From positions 41,509-105,508 of the forward strand of contig DS999229.1 in assembly GCA_000156295.1 (NCBI GenBank): a stretch of 64,000 nucleotides of DNA. Direction: 5' to 3'. Below are positions 1-8,725 of this stretch, piece after piece; the first letter of the stretch is position 1, and each line of letters opens with the position of its first letter. Under the pieces are notes generated by a model that was given only the letters and a program-made list of their open reading frames with translations, ran no database searches and was not told the DNA's origin. Both the position numbers and the translations under genes were made by a program. This DNA comes from a marine gamma proteobacterium HTCC2148 (GTDB lineage Bacteria; Pseudomonadota; Gammaproteobacteria; Pseudomonadales; Halieaceae).

Positions 1-92
1 GTAAAGAGAGCCAGGTATACCTGCCGGGTAAAAAGTGCCAGACCAATGGCGATTAATGGCGGGAGTAATACTGTCCAGTTGGGGTCTGTCAT
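1..92 (-). CDS. NhaC-like Na+/H+ antiporter, N-terminal fragment (cut by window edge)
   Basis: An open frame starts at an ATG whose last bases overlap the stop codon of the upstream LD-carboxypeptidase (ATGA) and runs off the left edge after 30 codons. It begins MTDPNWTVLLPPLIAIGLAL and continues as one hydrophobic helix. This resembles the first segment of NhaC-family sodium/proton antiporters, from memory of the family. The four-base overlap implies translational coupling to the peptide-recycling genes. Only the start is visible, so another polytopic transporter is possible. Confidence 0.55.
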   Translation of the reverse strand, partial: MTDPNWTVLLPPLIAIGLALFTRQVYLALF

Positions 93-1126
93 GCCAGCCC
101 CGAATCCAGCAGCGTAAGCTTACCCCGATCTCCATCGAGGCTGGCCATAGCGCCAACTGGAATTATCGCCTGGTCCTCTACATGACCAATCATCAAGCCA
201 CGAATCACGGGAACGCTCAGGTCGAGGGTTCGCTCACGCAATACCTGCTCCATAGAAAAGCTGTTCCTGGTGGTCTCGCTCTCGGTGAACTTACCAAACG
301 CAATGCCGGCGACCTCGTCAAGAACGCCCGCCAGTTTCAACTGGGTAAGCATACGATCAATTCGGTAAGGAGCCTCGTGGACATCTTCCAGGAACAAAAT
401 ACGGCCACTGAATTCAGGTTGAAAAGGCGTTCCCATAAGATGGCAAACCAGAGAAAGGTTGCCGCCAATCAGGGGCCCCTGCGCCGTTCCACCGCGAATC
501 AGGGTCAAACGGTTTTCCTTCTCCACCCGACCGGGTGCAGGGTCGTCAAATGGGGGAGGCGCCGCCAGCGACTGCCCTTTTTTAGCGCTCACAAGAGTCC
601 GCTTGAACTGGCTATAGCTGTAATCACTAAAGTTGTCCCCAACGATCGGACCATGGAAGGTCACCAGACCAGTGCGCTGGTGGATGGCGCAAAGCAGCGC
701 GGTAATATCGCTGTAGCCCATTAGCACTTTAGGGTTAACGGCGATATTTTTGTAGTCCAGCAGGGGCAGTAAACGAGAGGACCCATAGCCGCCCCGTAGG
801 CAGAAAATCGCATCCACCTCAGGATCCGCAAACATTGCGTTAAGGTCATCCGCCCGCTGCTGATCCGAGCCTGCGAGATACTGATCTCGGTGGTATAGGT
901 GTTTTGCCGGTTTTACATGGAAACCCAGCGATGTAACAACGTCCCTGGCAAAGGCAATATCCTCGTCTTCGGCGACATTGCTCGCAGGGCTGACCAGGCC
1001 GATCGTCATGCCCTTGCGCAAACGCCTAGCCCTGATAATGGACCGAGGCTCTTGCGCGGCAGCGCTGGCAATACCTGCTACCAGCGGCATGGCTGCCATT
1101 GTCTTGATCAGGCTACGCCGATCCAT
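89..1126 (-). CDS. ldcA: LD-carboxypeptidase (peptidase family S66), exported
   Basis: This serine peptidase should remove the terminal D-alanine from murein tetrapeptides. The 345-residue length fits family S66. The expected catalytic residues are visible: Ser139 in GYSD, Glu247 in FLEDVH and His315 in GHVEDQ. The N-terminus has twin arginines (DRRSLIK), a hydrophobic stretch and an Ala-rich cleavage zone, so Tat export is likely. That is unlike the cytoplasmic E. coli enzyme. It lies 45 nt downstream of a dipeptide epimerase and overlaps the start of an NhaC-like transporter, which fits a wall-peptide salvage operon. The family call is firm; the precise substrate is inferred. Confidence 0.88.
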   Translation of the reverse strand: MDRRSLIKTMAAMPLVAGIASAAAQEPRSIIRARRLRKGMTIGLVSPASNVAEDEDIAFARDVVTSLGFHVKPAKHLYHRDQYLAGSDQQRADDLNAMFADPEVDAIFCLRGGYGSSRLLPLLDYKNIAVNPKVLMGYSDITALLCAIHQRTGLVTFHGPIVGDNFSDYSYSQFKRTLVSAKKGQSLAAPPPFDDPAPGRVEKENRLTLIRGGTAQGPLIGGNLSLVCHLMGTPFQPEFSGRILFLEDVHEAPYRIDRMLTQLKLAGVLDEVAGIAFGKFTESETTRNSFSMEQVLRERTLDLSVPVIRGLMIGHVEDQAIIPVGAMASLDGDRGKLTLLDSGLA

Positions 1127-1171
1127 TCCAGACTCCCTGTTTTTGACGCTACTGTATCAGCCCGACACCCG

Positions 1172-2263
1172 TCATAGAAACTCCAGGCCCGGCACGGCGT
1201 CGATTCCCAGACCCGGCGTGGAATTTAACTCGATCCTGGGACCATCGAACACAGTACCGCCTACAATGGGGCTTTGCCGACACAACATGGGCGCATCCAG
1301 GTCTACCCGCTTTATCACCGCTGACCTTGCGGCTGCGACATGAGCAGCGGCACCCACTGCGATTGCGCTTTCCAACATGCAGCCCATCATGCAGCTGATT
1401 CCAGCATCAGCAGCGATATCGGCAACACGCAAAGCGCCAGTGATACCAGCACTCTTCACCAGTTTGATATTGATAATATCGGCTGCGCCAGCTGCAATTA
1501 TGCTGACTGCGTCCTCGTCACAAAAGACACTTTCGTCAGCCATCACTGGAGTATCCAGCGCCAGGCACACGCGGGCGAGCCCCGCTATATCGCCGGCGGG
1601 CACCGGTTGCTCAAGCAGATCTATGCTAATGCCGCGCTTGTTCAAGGCATGGATAACGCCCACCGCCTGGTCGCTGGTCCAGGCCTGGTTGGCGTCCAGA
1701 TAAATCCGGGCTCTACCGGCAATCGCGGCAGCCACCTGAGAGACTCTTTCGATGTCTCCGTCTCCACTGCCACCCACTTTCAGTTTCAGTGTGGCAAACC
1801 CTCTGTCCAAAGCATCCAGCGCACCAGCAACCATGACTTCCGGTTCATCAACGCTAACGGTAATACCTGTATCAGGCAGCGAAGAACCACCCCCGAGAAA
1901 ATCAGCAAGAGGCACGCCGGCCGCCTGCGCCGCCAAGTCGAACACCGCGATCTCTAACGCAGAACGCGCATTTACGTTATCTTTTGGCAACTGATCAAAG
2001 AGCGCCAGCACAGAGCCGAGGTCATCGAACGGCCGGCCGTCAAGAGCGGGAAGCAGGTCGCGTACCAGTGAAGTCATTATGCTCTGGTGATCCTGCCCCG
2101 TTATCGCCCTGGTAGCCGGAGCGCTACCGTAGCCGAGTTTGCCGCAATCAGATTCCAGTAACACCACCACATCTTCGACCTCGTCCACCTGCCGTAATGC
2201 AGTTTTGAAAGGCAAGCGTAAAGGTGCCCGCAGCATGGCCAGGCGATATCCCGATACCCTCAC
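1172..2263 (-). CDS. Dipeptide epimerase (enolase superfamily), probably L-Ala-D/L-Glu
   Basis: This is a muconate-lactonizing subgroup enolase of 363 residues. Counted from the chosen start it shows KLK (Lys160/Lys162), DANQ (Asp190), EQP (Glu218), ADES (Asp243) and IKLVK (Lys267). These are the two-lysine acid-base pair and metal ligands of Ala-Glu epimerases. I chose the GTG at 2263 because it overlaps the DUF819 stop as GTGA and follows a GGGAGG ribosome site. A GTG at 2284 is also in frame. Neighbouring LD-carboxypeptidase supports a role in recycling murein L-Ala-D-Glu. Other dipeptide specificities cannot be excluded. Confidence 0.85.
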   Translation of the reverse strand: MRVSGYRLAMLRAPLRLPFKTALRQVDEVEDVVVLLESDCGKLGYGSAPATRAITGQDHQSIMTSLVRDLLPALDGRPFDDLGSVLALFDQLPKDNVNARSALEIAVFDLAAQAAGVPLADFLGGGSSLPDTGITVSVDEPEVMVAGALDALDRGFATLKLKVGGSGDGDIERVSQVAAAIAGRARIYLDANQAWTSDQAVGVIHALNKRGISIDLLEQPVPAGDIAGLARVCLALDTPVMADESVFCDEDAVSIIAAGAADIINIKLVKSAGITGALRVADIAADAGISCMMGCMLESAIAVGAAAHVAAARSAVIKRVDLDAPMLCRQSPIVGGTVFDGPRIELNSTPGLGIDAVPGLEFL

Positions 2264-3465
2264 GGGTCGACGCCTCCCAGCCACATCAGCACCTTGCCCA
2301 CCAATAGCCCGCCGGCCGTGCCTACCACGTAACCCAACAACGCCATTAACACTCCAACGGGCAGCAACTGCCTTGAATAGGCCGCTGCGAGAATTGGCGC
2401 CGATGCTACACCTCCTATGTTGGCTAGCGACGCGATTCCGCAGGTGAACAAATCCAGACGCAGCAGCCGCGCTGCCACCAGCATGAAGCCGGCATGCACC
2501 AATAGAATCACCACGCCGGCCATTAAATAGATTGGAGCGCTTGCCAGGTCGGCAAAAGAGGTACGTGAAGCAATAGTCGCCACCATCAAGTAGAGCAGTG
2601 CGTTGGCCAGGGTCTCGCTACCGGACAAACGTGACAGTGGCGTATAAGCGAGCACCAGACCCAGGGCAGTCACCGCCAGAATACGAACGACACTGACCGT
2701 GAAGAAACCGTCGCCTCCAAGCCATTGACCAACCTGGTCCGCCAGCATTGCGCCCAGCAAACCAGTGCCAAATAACAGCAGTAACTGTGGCTCTCGCAAG
2801 CGACCACCGCTTTTGGCATGGTCGATTTTAACATCCAGTTTGATCGGATCGGCGCGTGACCAGGCATTGAAACGATCGGCCAGTGGCACCAGCGCCAGCA
2901 GTAACATCAGCCACAGGGAGTAATCGATAGAATCGACCAGCAAGGCATAGCCCAGGTCTGCGTCCGGCACTGCCAGCGCCGTTTGCACCGCAACCATGTT
3001 GGCAGTTCCTCCTAACCAACTGCCTGCCAGAGTGGCGAATACGCCCCATGCGCCCTCTCCAAGCAGACTGCGGAACAATAAAAAGGCCACCAGACAGCCG
3101 ATGATAATGCCCATGGCGGCCACCAGGAACGCCGCCAATAAGCGCGGCCCCAGCTTGAGCAATTCGCCTATTCTGCATTGCAGCAGCAACAGCAAAATCA
3201 TGGCTGGCACCAGCAAACGTTTAATTTCAGCATAGGCCTGGGATTGAGCGTCGTTGACGGCCCAAAGGCCACCACCAGCGAGCAACATCGCACTCATATA
3301 GGTCAACACAATGGGCGGCAGCCAGCGGAAGACAGGCCATTCTGGTCGATTCTGCCCCAGCCATATCAGCGTGCCCGCCAGCATAACCAGGGACGCCAAA
3401 TATCCCGCGACGCTGCTGATCACATTAACTTCCCCGTCGTTTTTTATGTCGCTAGCATGCGACAT
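2260..3465 (-). CDS. DUF819 family polytopic membrane protein
   Basis: The 401-residue protein is almost entirely hydrophobic, with about ten to twelve predicted membrane segments and Gly/Ala-rich helices such as GSWLGGTANMVAVQ. This matches the DUF819 (YjcL-like) family, whose function is not established. It is first in the minus-strand cluster and ends in a GTGA overlap with the dipeptide epimerase. A role in moving peptide or a related metabolite is plausible but only inferred from position. The start is the ATG at 3465; a GTG about 14 codons further in, behind a GGGGAAG, is an alternative. Confidence 0.72.
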   Translation of the reverse strand: MSHASDIKNDGEVNVISSVAGYLASLVMLAGTLIWLGQNRPEWPVFRWLPPIVLTYMSAMLLAGGGLWAVNDAQSQAYAEIKRLLVPAMILLLLLQCRIGELLKLGPRLLAAFLVAAMGIIIGCLVAFLLFRSLLGEGAWGVFATLAGSWLGGTANMVAVQTALAVPDADLGYALLVDSIDYSLWLMLLLALVPLADRFNAWSRADPIKLDVKIDHAKSGGRLREPQLLLLFGTGLLGAMLADQVGQWLGGDGFFTVSVVRILAVTALGLVLAYTPLSRLSGSETLANALLYLMVATIASRTSFADLASAPIYLMAGVVILLVHAGFMLVAARLLRLDLFTCGIASLANIGGVASAPILAAAYSRQLLPVGVLMALLGYVVGTAGGLLVGKVLMWLGGVDP

Positions 3466-3596
3466 CCCCGTGAAATTCTCAATCGAGCAGGAAGCAGGTG
3501 CGGGCTTATCATAAAAACCTTATGAGGCGGCTTTGCAGAACCTGTTCTATTATCAACTATACGACCCCTGATGATTTCCAAAGAAAAGGATTCCAG

Positions 3597-5468
3597 ATGC
3601 CACGCATTCTGCTCTACATCATTCTCGCACCGCTCATTTTAGTGATTGTTGCCGCCCTACTCATCCCCGTCATGGTGGACGAGGAAAAAATGCTGCAACT
3701 GGCCGCCGATGAGGTGCGTAAACAGACCGGTGCCGAATTGTCCGTACTCGGAGGCGCTGACCTCAGGATTTTTCCAACACTGGGATTAGCACTGGCAGAC
3801 GTGTCACTGGATATGCCGTCCGATCAACAGCCCAGCTTGCAGGCAAGGTCGCTCAATATTGGCGTGGAGCTAATTCCCCTGTTATCTAAAGAAGTCGCCA
3901 TCGAGACGATAGAACTGGATGGTGTTGTCATTAAAATGACCACTGAGCCCGAGGCGGCGCCCATCGATACCAGTAAGCTAAATGACAAGCAACTGGGTGA
4001 ATTTTATGCCAAACGCCAGGCCGATATCGATGAGGCGAGGCAGGCAGCCTCGACAGAGGCGGCGGTTGCTGTGCCGCTAGCACTGGAAGTCGCCAGCCTC
4101 AGCATCACTGATTCGCGCATTGAAATGACTGAGGTAGGCGGTGACACCAGTATCATCGAAATCGATAACCTGAAGGTTAGCGGCCTCAACCTTGAAGGCC
4201 GTTCAATTCCACTGGAGGGATCGGTAATCCTGGCGGGAGATGAGCCGCTGGTGGTTATGTTCAATGGCTCGGTGGTGGTCAGCCAGGAGACTCAGATGCT
4301 TGGTATTGAAGAGATGGACCTTACCCTAAAAGGCGCCCTGGCTGAGACAGTCGCCCTGAATACTTCCGGGGAAGTCGATATGAATAGACAGGTCGCAGAC
4401 CTGAAACTGGTCGCGACGATTGGTGACACCAGAGCGGATGGCCAACTGCGTTATGCCGCATTTGAGAGCCCGCAAATCGACACACAGTTGCGCCTCAATC
4501 AGTTCACCCCGGCACTGCTGGCACTGGCGGGGCCCGAAGCGGCCGATACCAAACCGGTTCAGCCAAGTCCGGAGGAGGCCGAGGATACTCCGCTGCCACT
4601 TGATGCGCTGCGCGTAATAGACACCCGTGCCGATCTCAGCATCGACAAAGTCATCTGGGGTGCCCACCAGGTAGACAACCTCAAGGCAAAACTGCGAGTG
4701 AATAAGGGCGCGGCGAACTTCCCCAGCATCACCGGCGATATTCACGGCGGCAAACTAGACATGAAAGCCAGTCTCAATGCCAAAAACAGCCTGGCCAAGA
4801 TCAACACCCGGGGGACGCTCAGTAATGTCGATATCGCCCAGGCCCTGGTGGCCTCCGAAGTCGAACCCGTTCTGAGTGGAAAGGCCAGCCTGAACTGGAA
4901 ACTCAACGGCGAGGGCAATACCAGCGGGGCCATCACTCAGACCCTGAAGGGGCCTATTGACCTGCTCACGGAACAGGCCGTATTAAAAGATATGGCGGTC
5001 GAAAAAATGCTGTGTGAAGGCGTTGCGCTGGTTAATCAGAAGAGTCTGGCGGCGGACTTTCCCAATAGCAGTGCATTCGAGGAGTTATCGGTAAGAATCA
5101 ACCTGGGCAATGGCAAAGCACGCTTACAGCCGCTCAAGGCAAAGTTCCCTGATATACGTCTGGTAGGCAAAGGCGCACTGGATATAGTCACTATGGACTT
5201 CGATGCGACCTTTGCCGCAAAACTGTCTGCTGGTCTAACCAAACTGGATCCGGCCTGCAAAGTAAACGACAGCATTACCGCCATAGAATGGCCGGTAAAT
5301 TGCGAGGGCAACGTGACCGGCGAACCAGCCGATTGGTGCTCAGTAGACACTACCGGAATTATCGAAGACCTGGCAGGCAACGAGCTAAAACGTAAAGCGC
5401 AGAAAGAGGTCGAGAAAAAATACGGTGAAGAAGCAGGAGGTCTGTTGAGAGGCCTGCTGGGCAGGTAA
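3597..5468 (+). CDS. asmA: AsmA family envelope protein
   Basis: AsmA-family proteins are anchored in the inner membrane and project into the periplasm. They affect outer-membrane assembly and are related to bridge-like lipid-transfer proteins. The 623-residue product has one N-terminal membrane segment (residues 3-23), then the typical AsmA motif with VRKQTGAELSV and long beta-rich repeats. It ends in a conserved-looking LLRGLLGR. I chose ATG 3597 because an AAAAGGA precedes it and the membrane segment then sits at the N-terminus. The same frame is open upstream to 3498, giving 33 unlikely residues. It stands alone, convergent with the ferritin-like gene. Confidence 0.85.
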   Translation: MPRILLYIILAPLILVIVAALLIPVMVDEEKMLQLAADEVRKQTGAELSVLGGADLRIFPTLGLALADVSLDMPSDQQPSLQARSLNIGVELIPLLSKEVAIETIELDGVVIKMTTEPEAAPIDTSKLNDKQLGEFYAKRQADIDEARQAASTEAAVAVPLALEVASLSITDSRIEMTEVGGDTSIIEIDNLKVSGLNLEGRSIPLEGSVILAGDEPLVVMFNGSVVVSQETQMLGIEEMDLTLKGALAETVALNTSGEVDMNRQVADLKLVATIGDTRADGQLRYAAFESPQIDTQLRLNQFTPALLALAGPEAADTKPVQPSPEEAEDTPLPLDALRVIDTRADLSIDKVIWGAHQVDNLKAKLRVNKGAANFPSITGDIHGGKLDMKASLNAKNSLAKINTRGTLSNVDIAQALVASEVEPVLSGKASLNWKLNGEGNTSGAITQTLKGPIDLLTEQAVLKDMAVEKMLCEGVALVNQKSLAADFPNSSAFEELSVRINLGNGKARLQPLKAKFPDIRLVGKGALDIVTMDFDATFAAKLSAGLTKLDPACKVNDSITAIEWPVNCEGNVTGEPADWCSVDTTGIIEDLAGNELKRKAQKEVEKKYGEEAGGLLRGLLGR

Positions 5469-5579
5469 ATCGGCTATTGTGGACGGTCAAAAGCACCGGT
5501 GGTTAAAAGCGACCAGGCGCTTGGCATCGTCAGCTACGATCAGCTGGCGTTCGATCAACTTTGCGCGTTGATCGACTAA
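5469..5579 (+). other. Possible fossil coding end after asmA, with perfect inverted repeat
   Basis: After the asmA stop the same frame stays open for 36 codons and ends in TAA. Its last part reads VVKSDQALGIVSYDQLAFDQ, which looks like protein rather than random sequence. There is no convincing start. The nine-base arms TCGATCAAC (5551-5559) and GTTGATCGA (5567-5575) form a perfect hairpin between the convergent asmA and ferritin-like genes. No T-run follows on either strand, so it is not a standard terminator. It may be the decayed 3' end of a lost gene. Confidence 0.25.
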
Positions 5580-5593
5580 AGAAAAACGACCCG

Positions 5594-6103
5594 CTACTCG
5601 GGCATATGAGGTTGGTCATCTTCTTCCAAGTGATGTTCCCTATCGGGCGGTAACTTGCCCAGCATCTTCTCCAGCTGCGCTGCGTGGGATGCCTCCTCAG
5701 CCGAAAACTGCGCCGCCAGGTGCCGGGTTTCCCCATCGGAACTGGCGTCCGCGAAGGAACGATAAAACTTTTCTGCGGCACGCTCGTTTTCCAGTGCCAA
5801 CAACATGGCCTGGCGCAAACTCATACGATAGTGCACTGCTTCGTAACTGACAGCCTCCGGTGACTCTTCCTCTGGCCAGCCAAACTCCCAAGCTTTCAGG
5901 CCTGGTAACTCAATGTCCTGGGCGATTTCTGCGACCTCCTCAAGGTGCAGACGAGACTCCTCTGCCATGCGGTTAAAAAACCCAGCCACATCGGTATTAT
6001 GATGCGCAATCATAGCCTGGGCGAGTTCCAGGTAGCGTTCTCTTGCCTCTGATTCCAGCTCCACTGAATGAGCTAGAAAGTCGCCCAGTTGCTGATTACT
6101 CAT
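5594..6103 (-). CDS. Ferritin-like / rubrerythrin-type di-iron protein
   Basis: A 169-residue four-helix protein with two Glu-rich repeats. It shows Glu19, E48-E49 with His53 (EESRLH), Glu105/Glu107 (LENERA) and E137-His140 (EEASH). This is the ligand pattern of a carboxylate di-iron centre of the rubrerythrin/ferritin-like class. No rubredoxin CxxC domain is present. Its ATG overlaps the stop of the ferredoxin oxidoreductase beta subunit (ATGA), so the three genes are made together. A job in peroxide or oxygen defence, or iron supply for the oxygen-sensitive enzyme, is an inference from that coupling. No signal peptide is seen, so it is cytoplasmic. Confidence 0.8.
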   Translation of the reverse strand: MSNQQLGDFLAHSVELESEARERYLELAQAMIAHHNTDVAGFFNRMAEESRLHLEEVAEIAQDIELPGLKAWEFGWPEEESPEAVSYEAVHYRMSLRQAMLLALENERAAEKFYRSFADASSDGETRHLAAQFSAEEASHAAQLEKMLGKLPPDREHHLEEDDQPHMPE

Positions 6104-6924
6104 AGCCTGAAGCCTTCAGTAATGTCCGTTGATTGCCGCTCGACTTGTTCCGGCGGCCAGGCATTGCGCGCGGCATTGTAGAGTACGCCAGTCTGAAAAC
6201 CATTCTCGTGGAGAAACAAACTCGCGGCGGCATCGGCGTCCGTCAAGGCAGGCGCTTCTCGCTCGCTGACCACCGCCTTCCAATCTGTTTGCTCGGGACA
6301 GAAGGTGATGCACTGGGACAATACATGCACAAAACTGAACCCGGGATGCTCCACTGCTTCGGCAATGAGCCGTGCCAATTGGTTGGGGTTGCCTGAATAG
6401 CCGCGCGCAATCCAGGGCGCTCCGGAAGCCAGCGCCAGTGCTGCAGGTTTGAAAGGTCGCACGCCCGGGCCATGGGGCGTCAGCTTGCTGTGATCCCAGT
6501 CAGCGGCGGTAGTAGGTGACGCCTGACCCTTGGTCATACCATAGACTTCATTATCCATGGCGATATAGGTGATATTAACGTTGCGGCGGCAGGCGTGAAT
6601 AAAGTGGTTACCACCAATAGAAAAACCGTCGCCGTCACCCCCAAGGGCAATCACTGTCAAGTCTGGCCTTGCAACTTTGAGACCCTGGGCAATCGCAAGC
6701 CCCCGGCCATGCACGCCATGAAAGCCGTAACTGTCGACATATGCAGGCAGGCGCGACGAACACCCAATCCCGGAGACCAAAACAGTATCGTCCTTATCAA
6801 TCCCCAGAGCAGCAAAAGCCTTGGTGAGCGCATTGAGCACCGAGAAGTGGCCACAGCCAGGGCACCAGATGGGCTTTACTGATGATTTGTAATCTTTCGG
6901 TTTTGCTTTTGCGATCAGGTTCAT
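6100..6924 (-). CDS. korB: 2-oxoacid:ferredoxin oxidoreductase, beta subunit
   Basis: The beta subunit binds thiamine diphosphate and one Fe-S cluster, and transfers electrons from oxidative decarboxylation of a 2-oxoacid to ferredoxin. The 274-residue chain has CPGC (Cys21, Cys24), GIGC (Cys55) and C-terminal Cys205/Cys209, suitable cluster ligands. The thiamine/Mg motif GDGDGFSIGGNH lies at 96-107. It overlaps the alpha-gamma subunit upstream and the ferritin-like gene downstream by four bases each. 2-Oxoglutarate is the likeliest substrate by similarity of this two-subunit type; pyruvate or branched oxoacids cannot be ruled out. Confidence 0.88.
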   Translation of the reverse strand: MNLIAKAKPKDYKSSVKPIWCPGCGHFSVLNALTKAFAALGIDKDDTVLVSGIGCSSRLPAYVDSYGFHGVHGRGLAIAQGLKVARPDLTVIALGGDGDGFSIGGNHFIHACRRNVNITYIAMDNEVYGMTKGQASPTTAADWDHSKLTPHGPGVRPFKPAALALASGAPWIARGYSGNPNQLARLIAEAVEHPGFSFVHVLSQCITFCPEQTDWKAVVSEREAPALTDADAAASLFLHENGFQTGVLYNAARNAWPPEQVERQSTDITEGFRL

Positions 6925-8624
6925 ACAGTCACCTCCTGAGCCACTGCGGTGGCGATAGCATGCCCACTGAGAGGAACCGGTCCCGCCCTGGAGTAGCTGT
7001 GTAACGCCTGATTAAAGTCCATCATGCCACGCAAATATTGAAACAGTTGTCCGCCGTGATTCTGCTCAACAACAAACACTGTGTTGCAAGCTTCCAGCGC
7101 GGCTGTCAGCTGTTCCCGCTGCAATGGCGCAAGTAATCGCAAGGAGACGGTGCGAACGTTAATGCCCTGCCGGGCAAGCAAATCGGCCGCTTCGTTAACG
7201 GCTGCAGACGCTGAGCCAAAGCATACCAGCGCCACCTGCCCATTCCCCTGAACACGCGCCCAGGCATTACCGTAGTTGTAGGTTGTTAACTTTCGAGCTC
7301 GCTTGGCCAATTGCAGCTGATGATCGTCGTCCCGTGCTGACGGTGTTCCCTTCTCATCATGTTCGAGACCATCCGCAGTAAAGCGCTGATCCGCATCTCC
7401 CGGTATCGCCAGTGTCGAAACGCCAGAATCGGTGAGGCGGTAACGCAAGTAATCATTGTCATTGTCCTGTGCACCAGCCACTTGCGATTCACAACGCAAC
7501 GGTTCACTGATCACTGCGGTTGACTGACCAATGAACTGGTCTGACAGGACAATAGCGGCTGTTTGTAAACCCTGAGCCAAATTCACTGCCCAACCAGATG
7601 TAAACACACAGTCGGCAATATCCAGGGGGGCAAGCACCAGGTGGGGTGCATCACCGTGCAGACCATGTAAGGCGATGTTCAGATCACTTTGCTCGGATTT
7701 GGTGGGTATGCCTGTGGATGGCCCGCCTCTCATTACATTGAGAATGGTAACCGGGGTCTCGCTGGCCACCGCCAAACCGATACTCTCGGTCATCAAGGCC
7801 AAGCCTGGACCTGAGGTCGCGGTAAGCGAGGGAACGCCACCGAAAGCAGCACCAATCGTCATATTAATGGCAGCCAGTTCATCTTCGGCCTGCACCAGGT
7901 TGCCATTTAACTTTTCCAGCCCGCCAGCCATCCACTCAAGCACGTCAGAGGCCGGGGTAATGGGATAGGCGGCAACAAAACGCACACCCGCTTCAAGCGC
8001 GCCAAGTCCAGCAGCCTGGTTACCACTCATGTACCAGGCGCCTTTGGCGCCCATTTTTGGCAACGACAGCTCGCAGTCCGGAGCCTGCGTCGTCCCCGCA
8101 CTAATGCAGGCAATCGCAGCGTGACGATATGCCTCCGGTTTGGCCTTCAGTTTTTGCAGCGTTAGTTGTTCCAGGCTGTCAAGCGGCAGCCCCAACAAGC
8201 GCCCCAGCAAACCCAGTGCAAACATATTGACCCGGCCTTCAGCATGAGTGTCAGCGGCAAGTCTGGCCATGGGAAATCGAAGGAGTCTGGGCTGTGCAGC
8301 GAGAACCTCAGGGGGTGGATCGCAGGCGGGTTCACAAATGACAAGCGCGTCCCTGGCAATACGGATTTCATCGCCAAAGCGGGTAAAGTTATTCCAATCA
8401 AAGGCCAGCAGAACATCGTATTGTCTGGCGGCGGTATAGCGCTCAGTTTCTGTCAGCTTCAGTAATGCAGCGGACTCGCCACCACGAATCTGCGGACCGA
8501 ACGCCTTGCGTAACAAACCGCGTCCGCCCTCTTTGGCCCAAGCTTGAAGCAGCAGTTCCCCTACAGATATAACGCCGGCGCCTCCGGCTCCGGTTATCGC
8601 AATAGACAGCTCCGTGCCGGTCAT
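6921..8624 (-). CDS. korA: 2-oxoacid:ferredoxin oxidoreductase, fused gamma-alpha subunit
   Basis: This 567-residue protein joins a gamma domain (about residues 1-190, starting with GAGGAGVISVGELL and FGPQIRGGES) to the alpha domain (from about 200, with YPITPAS and GGPSTGIPTKSEQ). That is the usual architecture of two-subunit oxoglutarate/pyruvate ferredoxin oxidoreductases. I chose ATG 8624; a GTG two codons upstream (8630) is also possible. It is the first gene of a three-gene coupled set with the beta subunit and a ferritin-like protein. In an aerobe it would bypass or supplement the lipoamide-dependent dehydrogenase; that role is inferred. Confidence 0.88.
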   Translation of the reverse strand: MTGTELSIAITGAGGAGVISVGELLLQAWAKEGGRGLLRKAFGPQIRGGESAALLKLTETERYTAARQYDVLLAFDWNNFTRFGDEIRIARDALVICEPACDPPPEVLAAQPRLLRFPMARLAADTHAEGRVNMFALGLLGRLLGLPLDSLEQLTLQKLKAKPEAYRHAAIACISAGTTQAPDCELSLPKMGAKGAWYMSGNQAAGLGALEAGVRFVAAYPITPASDVLEWMAGGLEKLNGNLVQAEDELAAINMTIGAAFGGVPSLTATSGPGLALMTESIGLAVASETPVTILNVMRGGPSTGIPTKSEQSDLNIALHGLHGDAPHLVLAPLDIADCVFTSGWAVNLAQGLQTAAIVLSDQFIGQSTAVISEPLRCESQVAGAQDNDNDYLRYRLTDSGVSTLAIPGDADQRFTADGLEHDEKGTPSARDDDHQLQLAKRARKLTTYNYGNAWARVQGNGQVALVCFGSASAAVNEAADLLARQGINVRTVSLRLLAPLQREQLTAALEACNTVFVVEQNHGGQLFQYLRGMMDFNQALHSYSRAGPVPLSGHAIATAVAQEVTV

Positions 8625-8725
8625 ACTCACCCACCCATCAGTTAAGACTCAAGCATAGCGATACCAACAGCTATCGCTAACGCAAATCCCGGGAAGCTTG
8701 TCCTGCCTCAATAAAAAACTGTGCG

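Noticed and set aside
35..724. 229-codon plus-strand open frame opposite the LD-carboxypeptidase
   Set aside because: Composition is low-complexity and no motif is visible, while the minus strand has full S66 catalytic residues.
1340..1957. 205-codon plus-strand frame opposite the dipeptide epimerase
   Set aside because: It mirrors a well-supported enolase-superfamily gene and has no recognisable protein features.
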